Both the position numbers and the translations under genes were made by a program. This document shows positions 16,483 through 25,768 of a stretch of DNA of 64,000 nucleotides, piece after piece (the first letter of the stretch is position 1; each line of letters opens with the position of its first letter). This stretch comes from Marinagarivorans cellulosilyticus (GTDB lineage: Bacteria; Pseudomonadota; Gammaproteobacteria; Pseudomonadales; Cellvibrionaceae): positions 3,874,685-3,938,684 of the forward strand of contig NZ_AP023086.1 of the NCBI RefSeq assembly GCF_021655555.1. Direction: 5' to 3'. Below the pieces are notes generated by a model. The model saw nothing but the letters and a program-made list of their open reading frames with translations. It was not told the origin of the DNA and ran no database searches.

Positions 16483-18081
16483 TTGATTTCTACTGCAAAC
16501 ATTACTATGCAATTTGGCGCTAAGCCGCTTTTCGAAAATATTTCTGTAAAATTTGGCGACGGCAACCGCTACGGCCTAATCGGCGCCAATGGTTGCGGCA
16601 AGTCAACCTTCATGAAAATTCTTGATGGCAGCCTAGCCCCCTCTAGCGGCGTGGTTAGCATTACACCCAACGAGCGCTTAGGCAAACTAAGCCAAGACCA
16701 GTTTGCTTTCGAAAAACACTCCGTCATAGACACCGTTATTATGGGGCACGCTGAACTTTGGGGCGTAAAAGAAGAGCGTGACCGCATTTACGCACTGCCA
16801 GAAATGTCTGAAGAAGACGGCATGCGCGTGGCCGACCTAGAAACCCAATTTGCAGAAATGGACGGCTACAGTGCAGAAAGCCGTGCCGGCGAAATTTTAT
16901 TGGGCGCCGGCATTGCACAAGAACTCCATTACGGGCCAATGAGCGAAGTCGCCCCTGGCTGGAAGCTACGCGTATTGCTCGCACAAGCACTTTTTTCGGA
17001 CCCAGACATACTGCTGCTCGACGAACCAACCAACAACTTGGACATCCACACAATTCACTGGCTAGAAGAAGTACTCAACCAGCGAAAAAGCACGATGATT
17101 ATCATCTCGCACGACCGCCACTTTTTAAATTCCGTGTGCACGCACATGGCTGATATCGACTACGGCGACTTGCGAATTTATCCTGGCAACTATGATGATT
17201 TCATGACAGCAGCCACCCAAGTACAAGAGCGCCTGCACAACGAAAACGCAAAGAAAAAAGCACAAATCAGCGAACTACAACAGTTTGTTAGTCGATTTTC
17301 AGCCAATGCATCAAAAGCCAAGCAAGCCACTTCTCGCGCTAAACAATTAACCAAAATAAAACTCGAAGACATCAAACCGTCTAGTCGCGTATCGCCTTAC
17401 ATTCGCTTTAAACAAGATAAAAAACTACACCGCCAAGCACTCACCATCGAAGGGCTAGGTCACGGCTTTGAGGGCGAGCCACTTTTTAGCGGCGGCAATA
17501 TGATTTTAGAAGCCGGCGCAAGGCTTGCCATTATTGGTGAAAACGGCGCAGGAAAAACAACATTATTACGCTGCTTAACAGGCGAGCTTGGGCCACAGGC
17601 TGGCCGCATTCAATGGGCAGAAAACGCCACACTGGGTTACTGCCCCCAAGATGCAACCGCAGCATTCGATTGTGATTTAAACCTGTTCGACTGGATGAGC
17701 CAATGGCGTAAGCCCGAACACGACGACCAAATTGTGCGCGCCACTTTAGGTAGGCTACTGTTTTCGGCTGACGACTTTCAGAAAAAAGTTAAGGTTTGCT
17801 CTGGCGGTGAAAAAAACCGATTATTGTTTGGTCAGTTAATGATGCAAGATACCAACATCTTGATTATGGACGAGCCGACAAACCACTTGGATATGGAATC
17901 CATTGAGGCTCTCAACCTTGCACTTGAACATTACGACGGCACATTGATCTTCGTCAGTCACGATAGGGAATTTGTTTCTTCGCTAGCAACGCGCATTATC
18001 GAAATAAAAGATAAAAAGCTTATCGACTTCCAAGGCACCTACGATGAGCACTTGGCCAACCAAGCATTGCAACAAGCTTAA
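16483..18081 (+). CDS. ybiT: ABC-F ATPase, YbiT type
   Basis: A 532-residue ABC-F protein with two nucleotide-binding domains and no membrane part. Members act at the ribosome. The first Walker A is GANGCGKST and the first Walker B is LLLDEPTNNLD. The second pair is GENGAGKTT and LIMDEPTNHLD. The first signature is the YbiT-type EVAPGWKLR and the second is CSGGEKNRLL. The linker (AKKKAQISELQQFVSRFSAN) is the PtIM. The start is TTG at 16483 with GGAT seven bases upstream, giving MISTANITMQFG as in homologues. No earlier ATG is in frame. Confidence 0.93.
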   Translation: MISTANITMQFGAKPLFENISVKFGDGNRYGLIGANGCGKSTFMKILDGSLAPSSGVVSITPNERLGKLSQDQFAFEKHSVIDTVIMGHAELWGVKEERDRIYALPEMSEEDGMRVADLETQFAEMDGYSAESRAGEILLGAGIAQELHYGPMSEVAPGWKLRVLLAQALFSDPDILLLDEPTNNLDIHTIHWLEEVLNQRKSTMIIISHDRHFLNSVCTHMADIDYGDLRIYPGNYDDFMTAATQVQERLHNENAKKKAQISELQQFVSRFSANASKAKQATSRAKQLTKIKLEDIKPSSRVSPYIRFKQDKKLHRQALTIEGLGHGFEGEPLFSGGNMILEAGARLAIIGENGAGKTTLLRCLTGELGPQAGRIQWAENATLGYCPQDATAAFDCDLNLFDWMSQWRKPEHDDQIVRATLGRLLFSADDFQKKVKVCSGGEKNRLLFGQLMMQDTNILIMDEPTNHLDMESIEALNLALEHYDGTLIFVSHDREFVSSLATRIIEIKDKKLIDFQGTYDEHLANQALQQA

Positions 18082-18122
18082 CGCTAATACTGGCATGAAC
18101 TTCATGCCAGTAGCTCATTTTA

Positions 18123-18428
18123 TTAAGCGACTTTGTGCTGGCAATTCCAGCACAATTTAAAAGACGGGTAGTTTTTCTCTCGGCAATTCGGACACACCCA
18201 ATCTTCAAGCTTTTCTTCGCTTGTAAGCGCTTGAATTAAACCGTCAGCGCGCTCAAAATCTTTTTCATTGACCACCCAAAGCTCTAGCCAGCAATCCATG
18301 GGTGCCAAGTCACCAGCGCCGGCGGCAAGATGCTCATTTCTTAGCTGCACATCTATACCTTCGCTTAACAATAAGCTTTTAGCATTTTCAACTAAAATGG
18401 CGTTTTGATGGCTATACACTAACTTCAT
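18123..18428 (-). CDS. DUF2007 domain protein with zinc ribbon
   Basis: The ATG at 18428 gives 101 residues. The N-terminal half (MKLVYSHQNAILVENAKSLL) is the DUF2007 putative signal-transducing fold. The C-terminus carries two Cys pairs (CPNCREKN and CWNCQHK) that form a zinc ribbon. The start is preceded by AAGGGG. It begins five bases after the ispF stop, so it is the last gene of the ftsB-ispD-ispF operon. Confidence 0.75.
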   Translation of the reverse strand: MKLVYSHQNAILVENAKSLLLSEGIDVQLRNEHLAAGAGDLAPMDCWLELWVVNEKDFERADGLIQALTSEEKLEDWVCPNCREKNYPSFKLCWNCQHKVA

Positions 18429-18433
18429 ACCAA

Positions 18434-18919
18434 CTACCCCTTCACCAATAGTGCAACACACAGCGCAGTTATACCTTCTTTACGCCCATTAAAGCCTAAC
18501 TTCTCAGTCGTTGTGGCCTTGGTATTAACCTGACTTACTTCACACGCTACGTCAGCGGCAATGCATTGGTTCATCGCAATAATGTGAGGGGCCATTTTAG
18601 GCGCTTGAGCGACAATAGTGCAGTCTACATTACCCACCTGATAACCCAATGCCGCAACCCGCGCATAAACGCTGCGCAACAATTCGCGGCTATCAGCACC
18701 TTTGTACGCATCATCAGTATCAGGAAAGTGCAAACCGATATCACCCAAGCCGGCAGCGCCAAGCAGTGCATCACATACCGCATGCAACAATACATCGCCA
18801 TCTGAATGCGCAACCAAGCCTTGAGTATGCTCAATGCGCACACCACCTAAAATAATGTGGTCGCCATCACCAAAGGCGTGAACATCGACGCCCTGCCCTA
18901 TGCGGAAATCACAAGACAC
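18434..18919 (-). CDS. ispF: 2-C-methyl-D-erythritol 2,4-cyclodiphosphate synthase
   Basis: Fifth enzyme of the MEP isoprenoid pathway. The zinc-binding motif D-x-H appears in RIGQGVDVHAFG. HSDGDVLLHAVCDALLGA, the HFPDTDD loop and NTKATTTEKLGFNGRKEGI are also diagnostic. The GTG at 18919, with GGGGA six bases upstream, gives 161 residues, the usual length. A TTG 11 codons earlier would overlap ispD and give an unusual extension. Confidence 0.95.
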   Translation of the reverse strand: MSCDFRIGQGVDVHAFGDGDHIILGGVRIEHTQGLVAHSDGDVLLHAVCDALLGAAGLGDIGLHFPDTDDAYKGADSRELLRSVYARVAALGYQVGNVDCTIVAQAPKMAPHIIAMNQCIAADVACEVSQVNTKATTTEKLGFNGRKEGITALCVALLVKG

Positions 18920-18945
18920 TTTATTCCCCTGATTTTGCTTAACAC

Positions 18946-19677
18946 TTACCAATTTAATGCCTGTTGACCTAAAATAAATCCCGCTAATGCTAAGTCTTCA
19001 GGCCGTGTAATTTTTATATTATCGCGGGAGTCCTCAATTAAATCGACGCTCCCACCACAGTGCTCAATTGCACTCGCCTCGTCGGTGATTGCCACGCCCG
19101 TGCTTAATGCAGCTTTTAGTGCAGCATGCAATTCACCCAAACGAAAACACTGCGGCGTATGCGCCTGCCACAAGTTATCTCGCGAAACCGTTTCCGTAAT
19201 AATTGGGGTATTCGCCTGCTGACGCTTAAGGGTATCTGCCACTGGCGATGCAAGAATAGCCCCTCGCCCGGTTTTGCGGCAATGCCCAAGCAAGCGCTCC
19301 AGCGAGGCATGACTGACACAAGGCCTCGCGGCATCGTGCACCATCACCCAATCGGCATCATCACTTTGCGCCATATCGCGCAAATAGCCCAAGCCATTAA
19401 ACACCGAGTGCGCACGCTCTGTGCCACCTATCGCAGCAAAAATACGGGGGTGCTTAGCAATCGCAAGCTCACCAAAGCGTGTATCGCTATCGGCGTGGCA
19501 AACCACAACACCGGATATTTCTGCAATATGAAGCAATTTCCCTAAGGTAAGCTCAATAACCGTTTTATTATTTAAGGTTAAATATTGCTTAGGCAATACG
19601 GCCTGCATTCGCGAGCCATTACCGGCGGCAGGCACTACCGACCAGCAACGATCAGAATTTCTTTGAATGGGATTCAC
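18946..19677 (-). CDS. ispD: 2-C-methyl-D-erythritol 4-phosphate cytidylyltransferase
   Basis: Third enzyme of the MEP pathway, 243 residues. The CTP-binding loop PAAGNGSRMQAVLPKQYL has the G-x-G-x-R-M pattern with KQY. VMVHDAARPCVS and TDEASAIEHCGG complete the active site. It lies 18 bases after ftsB and just upstream of ispF, the conserved gammaproteobacterial order. Confidence 0.95.
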   Translation of the reverse strand: MNPIQRNSDRCWSVVPAAGNGSRMQAVLPKQYLTLNNKTVIELTLGKLLHIAEISGVVVCHADSDTRFGELAIAKHPRIFAAIGGTERAHSVFNGLGYLRDMAQSDDADWVMVHDAARPCVSHASLERLLGHCRKTGRGAILASPVADTLKRQQANTPIITETVSRDNLWQAHTPQCFRLGELHAALKAALSTGVAITDEASAIEHCGGSVDLIEDSRDNIKITRPEDLALAGFILGQQALNW

Positions 19678-19695
19678 AAAGGTTACTCAGAAAAG

Positions 19696-19965
19696 TTAAT
19701 CAGCAAACATAAAGAAGGTTTCGCCTTCTTTAATCATTCCCAGCTGAGTTCGCGCTTTTTCTTCAATCATTTTAGAACCGTGCTTAAGCGCTAGCACTTC
19801 TGCCAGCAAAACACGGTTGCGGTCTGTCAGTGTGTCGACTTCCGCCTGCTGTTTAGCCATTTCACGCTTTAGCGAAACAAGGTGCGCCAAGCTACCATCG
19901 CCAACCCAAAGGCGGTATTGGCTAGCAACCAGCAGCAACACTAAAACAAACAATAATTTATTCAT
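19696..19965 (-). CDS. ftsB: cell division protein FtsB
   Basis: The ATG at 19965 gives 89 residues, close to the family length. It has one N-terminal membrane helix (LLFVLVLLLVASQYRLWVG) and a periplasmic coiled coil (REMAKQQAEVDTLTDRNRVL). The conserved end (EEKARTQLGMIKEGETFFMF) is present. FtsB joins FtsL and FtsQ in the divisome. The longer frame upstream adds nine residues and is disfavoured. Confidence 0.92.
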   Translation of the reverse strand: MNKLLFVLVLLLVASQYRLWVGDGSLAHLVSLKREMAKQQAEVDTLTDRNRVLLAEVLALKHGSKMIEEKARTQLGMIKEGETFFMFAD

Positions 19966-20001
19966 GATTAAAAGATAGCAAAGAAAAAGCACCGAATAAA
20001 C

Positions 20002-20026
20002 AAAAGGGCCGCCAAGCGACCCTTTT
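20002..20026 (-). terminator. rho-independent terminator after eno
   Basis: An 11-base stem with one G-U pair (AAAAGGGCCGC against GCGACCCTTTT) and a three-base loop lies between eno and ftsB. The T run is on the minus strand. Confidence 0.75.
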
Positions 20027-20069
20027 TAACGCATTTTACATTAGCGCATAGCACCAATGAGAACCCGCT

Positions 20070-21362
20070 TTATGCTTTTTTGAATTCAGCTAAACCGCGG
20101 TAAGGCGCTTTTTCACCAAGCTCGGCTTCAATACGCAACAAGCGGTTATATTTTGCTACGCGGTCAGAGCGAGACAAAGAACCGGTTTTGATTTGGCCCG
20201 CGGCAGTAGCAACAGCCAAATCGGCAATGAAGGTGTCTTCAGTTTCACCTGAACGGTGTGAAATCACAGCAGTATAACCGGCATCTTTAGCCATTTTAAT
20301 GGCGTCCAATGTTTCGCTAAGCGAACCGATTTGGTTGAACTTAATTAAGATAGAGTTAGCAATTTTCTTATCAATGCCCTCTTTCAAAATTTTGGTATTT
20401 GTCACAAACAAATCATCGCCAACCAACTGTGTTTTCTCGCCAGTTTTAGCGGTCAAGTCAGCCCAGCCATCCCAATCACTTTCGTCCATGCCATCTTCGA
20501 TAGACAAAATCGGGAACTTCTCGGTCAAACCTTTAAGGTAATCAGCGAACTCAGGCGCAGAGAATTTTTTACCTTCGCCAGCCATATCGTAAACGCCATC
20601 TTTGTAGAATTCTGACGACGCACAATCCAACGCTAACGTTACGTCTTTGCCCAACTCGTAACCTGCATTCGCTACGGCTTCAGCAATTGCTTCTAAAGCC
20701 CCTTCGTTAGAAGGCAAGTTAGGTGCAAAACCACCTTCATCACCCACGGCGGTATTTAAGCCGCGACCAGACAATACTTTTTTCAAGGCGTGGAAAATTT
20801 CTGCACCAACGCGCAAAGCTTCAGCAAAAGTGGGCGCAGCAACAGGCTGAACCATAAACTCTTGAATATCAACATTGTTATCGGCATGCTCGCCGCCGTT
20901 AACAATGTTCATCATAGGCACCGGCATTGTGTACTGGCCAGGAGTGCCATTTAAATCTGCAATGTGCGCATACAAAGGAACGTTCTTAGCAATCGATGCT
21001 GCTTTGGCAGCCGCTAAAGAAACAGCCAAAATTGCGTTTGCACCCAAAGTCGCTTTGTTTTCAGTACCATCAGCGTCCAACATAATTTGATCAAGTTCGC
21101 GTTGCGCTGTTGCGTCTTTGCCCACTAACAAAGGTTTGATGGTGTCATTAATGTTAGCAACCGCTTTTAAAACGCCCTTACCCAAATAACGGCTTTTATC
21201 GCCATCACGTAATTCCAATGCTTCACGTGAACCCGTTGAAGCACCAGAAGGTGCACATGCAGAACCTACTGCGCCCGACTCCAAAATAACTTCCGCCATA
21301 ACCGTTGGGTTACCGCGTGAATCCATAACTTCAAAACCTTTGATGTCGACAATCTTACTCAT
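20070..21362 (-). CDS. eno: enolase
   Basis: Enolase, 430 residues, converts 2-phosphoglycerate to phosphoenolpyruvate and is also part of the RNA degradosome in related bacteria. GNPTVMAEVIL, GASTGSREALELRDGD, the metal ligand segment SIEDGMDESDWDGW and the catalytic SHRSGETEDTFIADL are all present. It has terminators on both sides, so it can be transcribed on its own within the pyrG-kdsA-eno-ftsB order. Confidence 0.98.
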   Translation of the reverse strand: MSKIVDIKGFEVMDSRGNPTVMAEVILESGAVGSACAPSGASTGSREALELRDGDKSRYLGKGVLKAVANINDTIKPLLVGKDATAQRELDQIMLDADGTENKATLGANAILAVSLAAAKAASIAKNVPLYAHIADLNGTPGQYTMPVPMMNIVNGGEHADNNVDIQEFMVQPVAAPTFAEALRVGAEIFHALKKVLSGRGLNTAVGDEGGFAPNLPSNEGALEAIAEAVANAGYELGKDVTLALDCASSEFYKDGVYDMAGEGKKFSAPEFADYLKGLTEKFPILSIEDGMDESDWDGWADLTAKTGEKTQLVGDDLFVTNTKILKEGIDKKIANSILIKFNQIGSLSETLDAIKMAKDAGYTAVISHRSGETEDTFIADLAVATAAGQIKTGSLSRSDRVAKYNRLLRIEAELGEKAPYRGLAEFKKA

Positions 21363-21418
21363 TTGAGTCCGTCTCCGTTAGTTGTAGGTAAAACATAATT
21401 ACATTGTGGGAATAAATA

Positions 21419-21441
21419 ATGGCCGCACCAGCTGCGGCCAT
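21419..21441 (-). terminator. rho-independent terminator between kdsA and eno
   Basis: A nine-base perfect stem (ATGGCCGCA / TGCGGCCAT) with a five-base loop lies just past the kdsA stop. On the minus strand it is followed by a T-rich stretch. Confidence 0.75.
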
Positions 21442-21458
21442 CAAAGAAATTTAAATAA

Positions 21459-22307
21459 TTACTGAATGTCCAGCGCAGGCAACGATTTCACTAAATCATC
21501 AACGGCTTTAATCTGCGCCAAAAATGGCTCAAGTAAATTGAGCGGTAACGCACTAGGCCCGTCACACTTTGCATTGTCCGGTTCGGGGTGGGCTTCTAAA
21601 AATAAGCCCGCCAAACCCACAGCCATACCCGCACGCGCCAGCTCGGCGGTTTGACTACGACGGCCACTTGAAGCTGCGCCAAATGGGTCGCGGCACTGTA
21701 ACGAGTGGGTAACATCAAAAATAATCGGCGCTTGGTCGCAACTGTCTTTCATGGTGCGAAAACCCAGCATATCCACTACAAGGTTGTCATACCCCATGCA
21801 GCTGCCGCGCTCACATAGAATAACCTTATCGTTACCGCACTCAGCAAACTTTTCGACAATATTCGTCATTTGCCCAGCGCTTAAAAACTGCGGTTTTTTT
21901 ACATTAATAACAGCGCCAGTTTTTGCCATTGCTGCGACCAAATCAGTTTGGCGAGCCAAAAAGGCAGGCAGCTGAATAACATCACAAACCTCGGCAACGG
22001 GCGCCGCTTGCTCTGGGGTGTGCACATCGGTAATAACTGGCACGCTAAACGTTTCTTTTATTTCTTGGAAAATCTTTAGCCCTTCATCCATACCTGGGCC
22101 ACGATAAGAGTGCACGGATGAACGATTGGCTTTATCAAAAGAGGCCTTAAACACATAAGGGATACCGAGCTTTTGAGTAACCTCTACGTAAGCTTCGGCT
22201 GTTTTTAGCGCTAGATCACGCGACTCCAAAACATTCATGCCACCAAACAGCACAAAGGGAAGGTCATTAGCAACTGAGATGCCTTGAACTTTTATCACTT
22301 TGCTCAT
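21459..22307 (-). CDS. kdsA: 3-deoxy-8-phosphooctulonate synthase
   Basis: KDO-8-phosphate synthase, 282 residues. It joins phosphoenolpyruvate and arabinose 5-phosphate in lipopolysaccharide core synthesis. FKASFDKANRSS, DVHTPEQAAPVAEVCDVIQL and the C-terminal LFLEAHPEPDNAKCDGPSAL are family hallmarks. Its start overlaps the pyrG stop by four bases (ATGA), so the genes are coupled. Confidence 0.97.
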   Translation of the reverse strand: MSKVIKVQGISVANDLPFVLFGGMNVLESRDLALKTAEAYVEVTQKLGIPYVFKASFDKANRSSVHSYRGPGMDEGLKIFQEIKETFSVPVITDVHTPEQAAPVAEVCDVIQLPAFLARQTDLVAAMAKTGAVINVKKPQFLSAGQMTNIVEKFAECGNDKVILCERGSCMGYDNLVVDMLGFRTMKDSCDQAPIIFDVTHSLQCRDPFGAASSGRRSQTAELARAGMAVGLAGLFLEAHPEPDNAKCDGPSALPLNLLEPFLAQIKAVDDLVKSLPALDIQ

Positions 22308-23935
22308 TTTTTTGCCTCGTTATAGGCAATAGCCGCATTGACGTAACTTGTGAAAAGAGGATGGCCATCGCGCGGCGTCGAAGTGAATTCGGGGTGGAAT
22401 TGACAGGCAACAAACCAAGGGTGATCAGGAATTTCAACAACTTCCACTAAAGCATCATCGGCGGACCAGCCACCAATTCTTAAGCCTGCCTTGCGCAAGT
22501 GATCAATAAAATGGTTGTTCACCTCATAGCGGTGACGATGGCGTTCAACAATAACATCCTCGCCATAAATATCGTGCACTTTACTGCCTTTCTCTAAACG
22601 GCATTCTTGCGCACCAAGGCGCATTGTGCCACCCAAGTCACTTGCTTCATCACGCTTTTCTACATCGCCGTCAGAGGTAATCCACTCGGTAATTAAACCA
22701 ATAACAGGGTGCGATGTTTTAGTGTCGAACTCGGTACTGTTAGCATCACCCCAACCAACCACATTGCGCGCAAACTCAATAACCGCAGACTGCATACCCA
22801 AGCAAATGCCCAGGTATGGAATATTATTTTCGCGTGCATGGCGTACCGACATTAGCTTGCCATCAAGGCCGCGCTCGCCAAAACCGCCAGGCACCAAAAT
22901 AGCATCGACACCGTCGAGCAAACCAATGCCCTGCTCTTCTACATCTTCAGCATTAATGTGGCGTAAATTCACTTTTGTTTTTGTATGGATGCCCGCGTGG
23001 CTGATAGATTCATTCAGCGATTTATAAGCGTCGAGCAACTCCATATATTTGCCGACCATGGCAATGGTGATTTCTTTTTCAGGGTTAAGCTTGCGATCAG
23101 CAACCCAGTCCCATTCAGATAAATCAGCGGGTTCCGCTGTAAGCTTGAATTTATCTAACAGGATTTGATCGAGATGATAATTCTGCAAGTGATGCGGAAT
23201 CGAATAAATGGTATCGACATCGGGCAATGGCACAACCGCGCGCTCTGCAACGTTTGTAAACAAAGCAATCTTTCGAAGGGAGTCGTCGTCGATTAAGGTT
23301 TCTGAACGGCACAATAATACATCCGGCTGCAAACCAATTGAGCGCAGCTCTTTTACCGAGTGCTGGGTAGGTTTTGTTTTTGTCTCGCCAGCTGTCGCAA
23401 TATAGGGCACGAGTGTTAAATGCATCAGGGCGCTTCGCTCGCTGCCCAGCTCCACAGAAAGCTGGCGAACAGCCTCCAAAAACGGCTGCGATTCGATGTC
23501 GCCGACCGTACCGCCAATTTCCACCATGGCCACATCGTAACCATTGCCACCTTCTAAAATGCGGCGCTTAATTTCATCAGTAATGTGCGGAATAACTTGC
23601 ACGGTACCGCCCAAGTAATCGCCACGGCGCTCTTTGCGCAACACAGTTTCGTAAACACGGCCTGTTGTAAAGTTGTTCTTTCGCGACATATTCGAGCGAA
23701 TAAAACGCTCGTAATGGCCTAAATCAAGGTCGGTTTCGGCACCGTCTTCGGTCACAAAAACCTCACCGTGCTGAAACGGGCTCATAGTGCCAGGGTCGAC
23801 ATTGATGTAGGGGTCTAGCTTTAAAATAGTCACTTTAAGACCGCGCGCTTCAAGCACTGCAGCTAAAGATGCAGACGCAATACCTTTACCCAATGACGAA
23901 ACCACGCCACCGGTAACAAAAACAAATCGTGTCAT
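22304..23935 (-). CDS. pyrG: CTP synthase
   Basis: CTP synthase, 543 residues from the ATG at 23935, giving MTRFVFVTGGVVSSLGKG as in the family. An in-frame start seven codons upstream is less likely. The synthetase domain holds LDPYINVDPGTMSPFQHGEV. The glutamine amidotransferase domain has the nucleophile in YLGICLGMQ and the His/Glu pair in CQFHPEFTS. It makes CTP from UTP and glutamine. First gene of pyrG-kdsA. Confidence 0.98.
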   Translation of the reverse strand: MTRFVFVTGGVVSSLGKGIASASLAAVLEARGLKVTILKLDPYINVDPGTMSPFQHGEVFVTEDGAETDLDLGHYERFIRSNMSRKNNFTTGRVYETVLRKERRGDYLGGTVQVIPHITDEIKRRILEGGNGYDVAMVEIGGTVGDIESQPFLEAVRQLSVELGSERSALMHLTLVPYIATAGETKTKPTQHSVKELRSIGLQPDVLLCRSETLIDDDSLRKIALFTNVAERAVVPLPDVDTIYSIPHHLQNYHLDQILLDKFKLTAEPADLSEWDWVADRKLNPEKEITIAMVGKYMELLDAYKSLNESISHAGIHTKTKVNLRHINAEDVEEQGIGLLDGVDAILVPGGFGERGLDGKLMSVRHARENNIPYLGICLGMQSAVIEFARNVVGWGDANSTEFDTKTSHPVIGLITEWITSDGDVEKRDEASDLGGTMRLGAQECRLEKGSKVHDIYGEDVIVERHRHRYEVNNHFIDHLRKAGLRIGGWSADDALVEVVEIPDHPWFVACQFHPEFTSTPRDGHPLFTSYVNAAIAYNEAKK

Positions 23936-24208
23936 TTGACGCCTTGTGAAAGTCAATCGTTTAGAGGCATTCTAAACGTGAAAATTAACGGGTATTCGAA
24001 TTGAGAGGATCAAACCATCATTGAAGAGTATTTATGCTGCAAACAGATGAAAACACAAAACTGGCGAGCCGAATACCTGCGCCTTGTGCAATCCCAACCG
24101 TTCCAACCAACACCCTTAAAGACGCCCGCGTGGATGGGGCGGCAGATTACCAGATTTGGGCTTTTGTCTCAATTATTTGCCGCAGTAAATCGTGATTACT
24201 GTGTTGAA
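23936..24208. other. intergenic region upstream of pyrG
   Basis: In many relatives tilS lies here, but no tilS is present. Two short plus-strand frames (24033 and 24047 starts) encode nothing recognisable and overlap each other. The stretch probably holds the pyrG promoter. Confidence 0.4.
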
Positions 24209-24742
24209 CTAGGCGCCAGACGCTTGGATAACCTTCTTAAAGACGGCGACAGACGAACCCGATGAATGCGACTTAGACATTAGGCATTCCTGCCAGCCTT
24301 TGCTGATATAGTAACTACGCGCTATATCGGTATACAGGTATAACTCTGTTTCACCCAAGCGTAAGGCGGTTTGCTCTGCGCTTTGCAGCAACGCATCCCC
24401 CACGCCACGACCGCGTGCAGTAGGGGTAACAAACAGGTTGCTCAACCACAAGCCTTCAGCCAATCGTGTATTGCGGCTATTTAAGCGGGTAAGGCTGACG
24501 CAACCTAACGGCGGCGCCTTATGCGTTTCACACTCTTTGGCGACTAAAGTCATAGGTACCGCCGCACCACTTAAGTGCTCCTGAAGCTGCGCACGCCGCT
24601 TAGCATAGGCTTCAGCGGGGTTTTCTAAGCTATCTTTTCGCTGCTTAAGCCATTCGGCATGCAGCCAAAGCAACAGCGTATCGATTAGCGATGGCTGATC
24701 TCGCAGATCAAAGCAAATACCATCCCAATCAACAACCGGCAA
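24209..24742 (-). CDS. GNAT-family N-acetyltransferase
   Basis: A 177-residue GNAT protein. The acetyl-CoA loop lies in LSNLFVTPTARGRGVGDALL (R-G-R-G-V-G), followed by LRLGETELYLYTD and YYISKGWQ. The start abuts the lipA stop, so it is probably the last gene of the lipB-lipA operon. The substrate is unknown. Confidence 0.87.
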   Translation of the reverse strand: MPVVDWDGICFDLRDQPSLIDTLLLWLHAEWLKQRKDSLENPAEAYAKRRAQLQEHLSGAAVPMTLVAKECETHKAPPLGCVSLTRLNSRNTRLAEGLWLSNLFVTPTARGRGVGDALLQSAEQTALRLGETELYLYTDIARSYYISKGWQECLMSKSHSSGSSVAVFKKVIQASGA

Positions 24743-25720
24743 TTATTTTACCTCCTCTCCATGCGCCTGCTTATCGGCGTGGTACGAAGAGCGAACCAGC
24801 GGGCCACAAGCCGCATGCTTAAAACCCAACTCTTTTGCATAGGCCGCATACTCGTCAAACTCACTTGGCTCCACATAGCGCCGCACAGGCAGGTGATCTT
24901 TTGATGGTGCCAAATATTGACCTATAGTCAGCATGTCAATATCGTGCTCACGCATGGTTTTTAACACATCCATAATTTCTTCTTTGGTTTCCCCCAAACC
25001 CACCATCAAACCCGATTTAGTCAATACATCTGGCTTCAGCGCTTTATATTTTTGCAGCAGTTTGAGCGACCACTGGTAATTGGCGCCAGGCCTGGCTTCG
25101 CGATACAGGCGCGGCACAGTTTCCAAATTGTGATTAAACACATCTGGCGGCTCAGCAGCCAATATTTCTAACGCAACATCCATACGGCCACGAAAATCAG
25201 GCGTTAAAACCTCTACCTGCAAGTTTGGCGATAACAAACGAGACTCACGAATACACGCCGCGAAATGCTCCGCACCACCATCGCGCAAGTCGTCACGGTC
25301 CACCGAGGTAATCACGACATATTTAAGGCCCATATCGGCTATGGCACCGGCTAAATTTTTAGGCTCAGCAGGGTCTAGCGCATTAGGCTTGCCATGGCCA
25401 ACATCACAAAAAGGGCAACGACGGGTGCAGATGTCCCCCATAATCATGAACGTAGCGGTACCGCCACTAAAACATTCACTCAAATTAGGGCAGTTAGCCT
25501 CTTCGCATACAGTAGACAATTTACTTTTGCGCAACAACGATTTAATGCGCTGCACCTCTTGCGAGGCCGGAATGCGAACGCGAATCCAGTCTGGCTTTCG
25601 CAGGGGCGCATCCGATGCAATCACCTTTACAGGAATGCGCTCTACCTTATCGGCATCGCGCAGCTTCTCACCTTGCGCTATGCGCCTGGTACGTTTTACA
25701 GGATCGAAATGTTCGGTCAT
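24743..25720 (-). CDS. lipA: lipoyl synthase
   Basis: Radical-SAM enzyme that inserts two sulfurs into octanoyl groups, 325 residues. It has the N-terminal auxiliary cluster CEEANCPNLSEC (C-x4-C-x5-C) and the radical-SAM cluster motif CTRRCPFC. The end has the conserved RSSYHADKQ, which supplies the serine ligand. It lies 48 bases after lipB. Confidence 0.97.
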   Translation of the reverse strand: MTEHFDPVKRTRRIAQGEKLRDADKVERIPVKVIASDAPLRKPDWIRVRIPASQEVQRIKSLLRKSKLSTVCEEANCPNLSECFSGGTATFMIMGDICTRRCPFCDVGHGKPNALDPAEPKNLAGAIADMGLKYVVITSVDRDDLRDGGAEHFAACIRESRLLSPNLQVEVLTPDFRGRMDVALEILAAEPPDVFNHNLETVPRLYREARPGANYQWSLKLLQKYKALKPDVLTKSGLMVGLGETKEEIMDVLKTMREHDIDMLTIGQYLAPSKDHLPVRRYVEPSEFDEYAAYAKELGFKHAACGPLVRSSYHADKQAHGEEVK

Positions 25721-25768
25721 AGTTACCTCAAAAATCCAGCCGCCATTATTGCCACTGGGAAGTGCCGG

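Noticed and set aside
24033..24265. Two overlapping plus-strand ORFs upstream of pyrG
   Set aside because: No ribosome site, no recognisable family, and one runs into the GNAT gene on the other strand.
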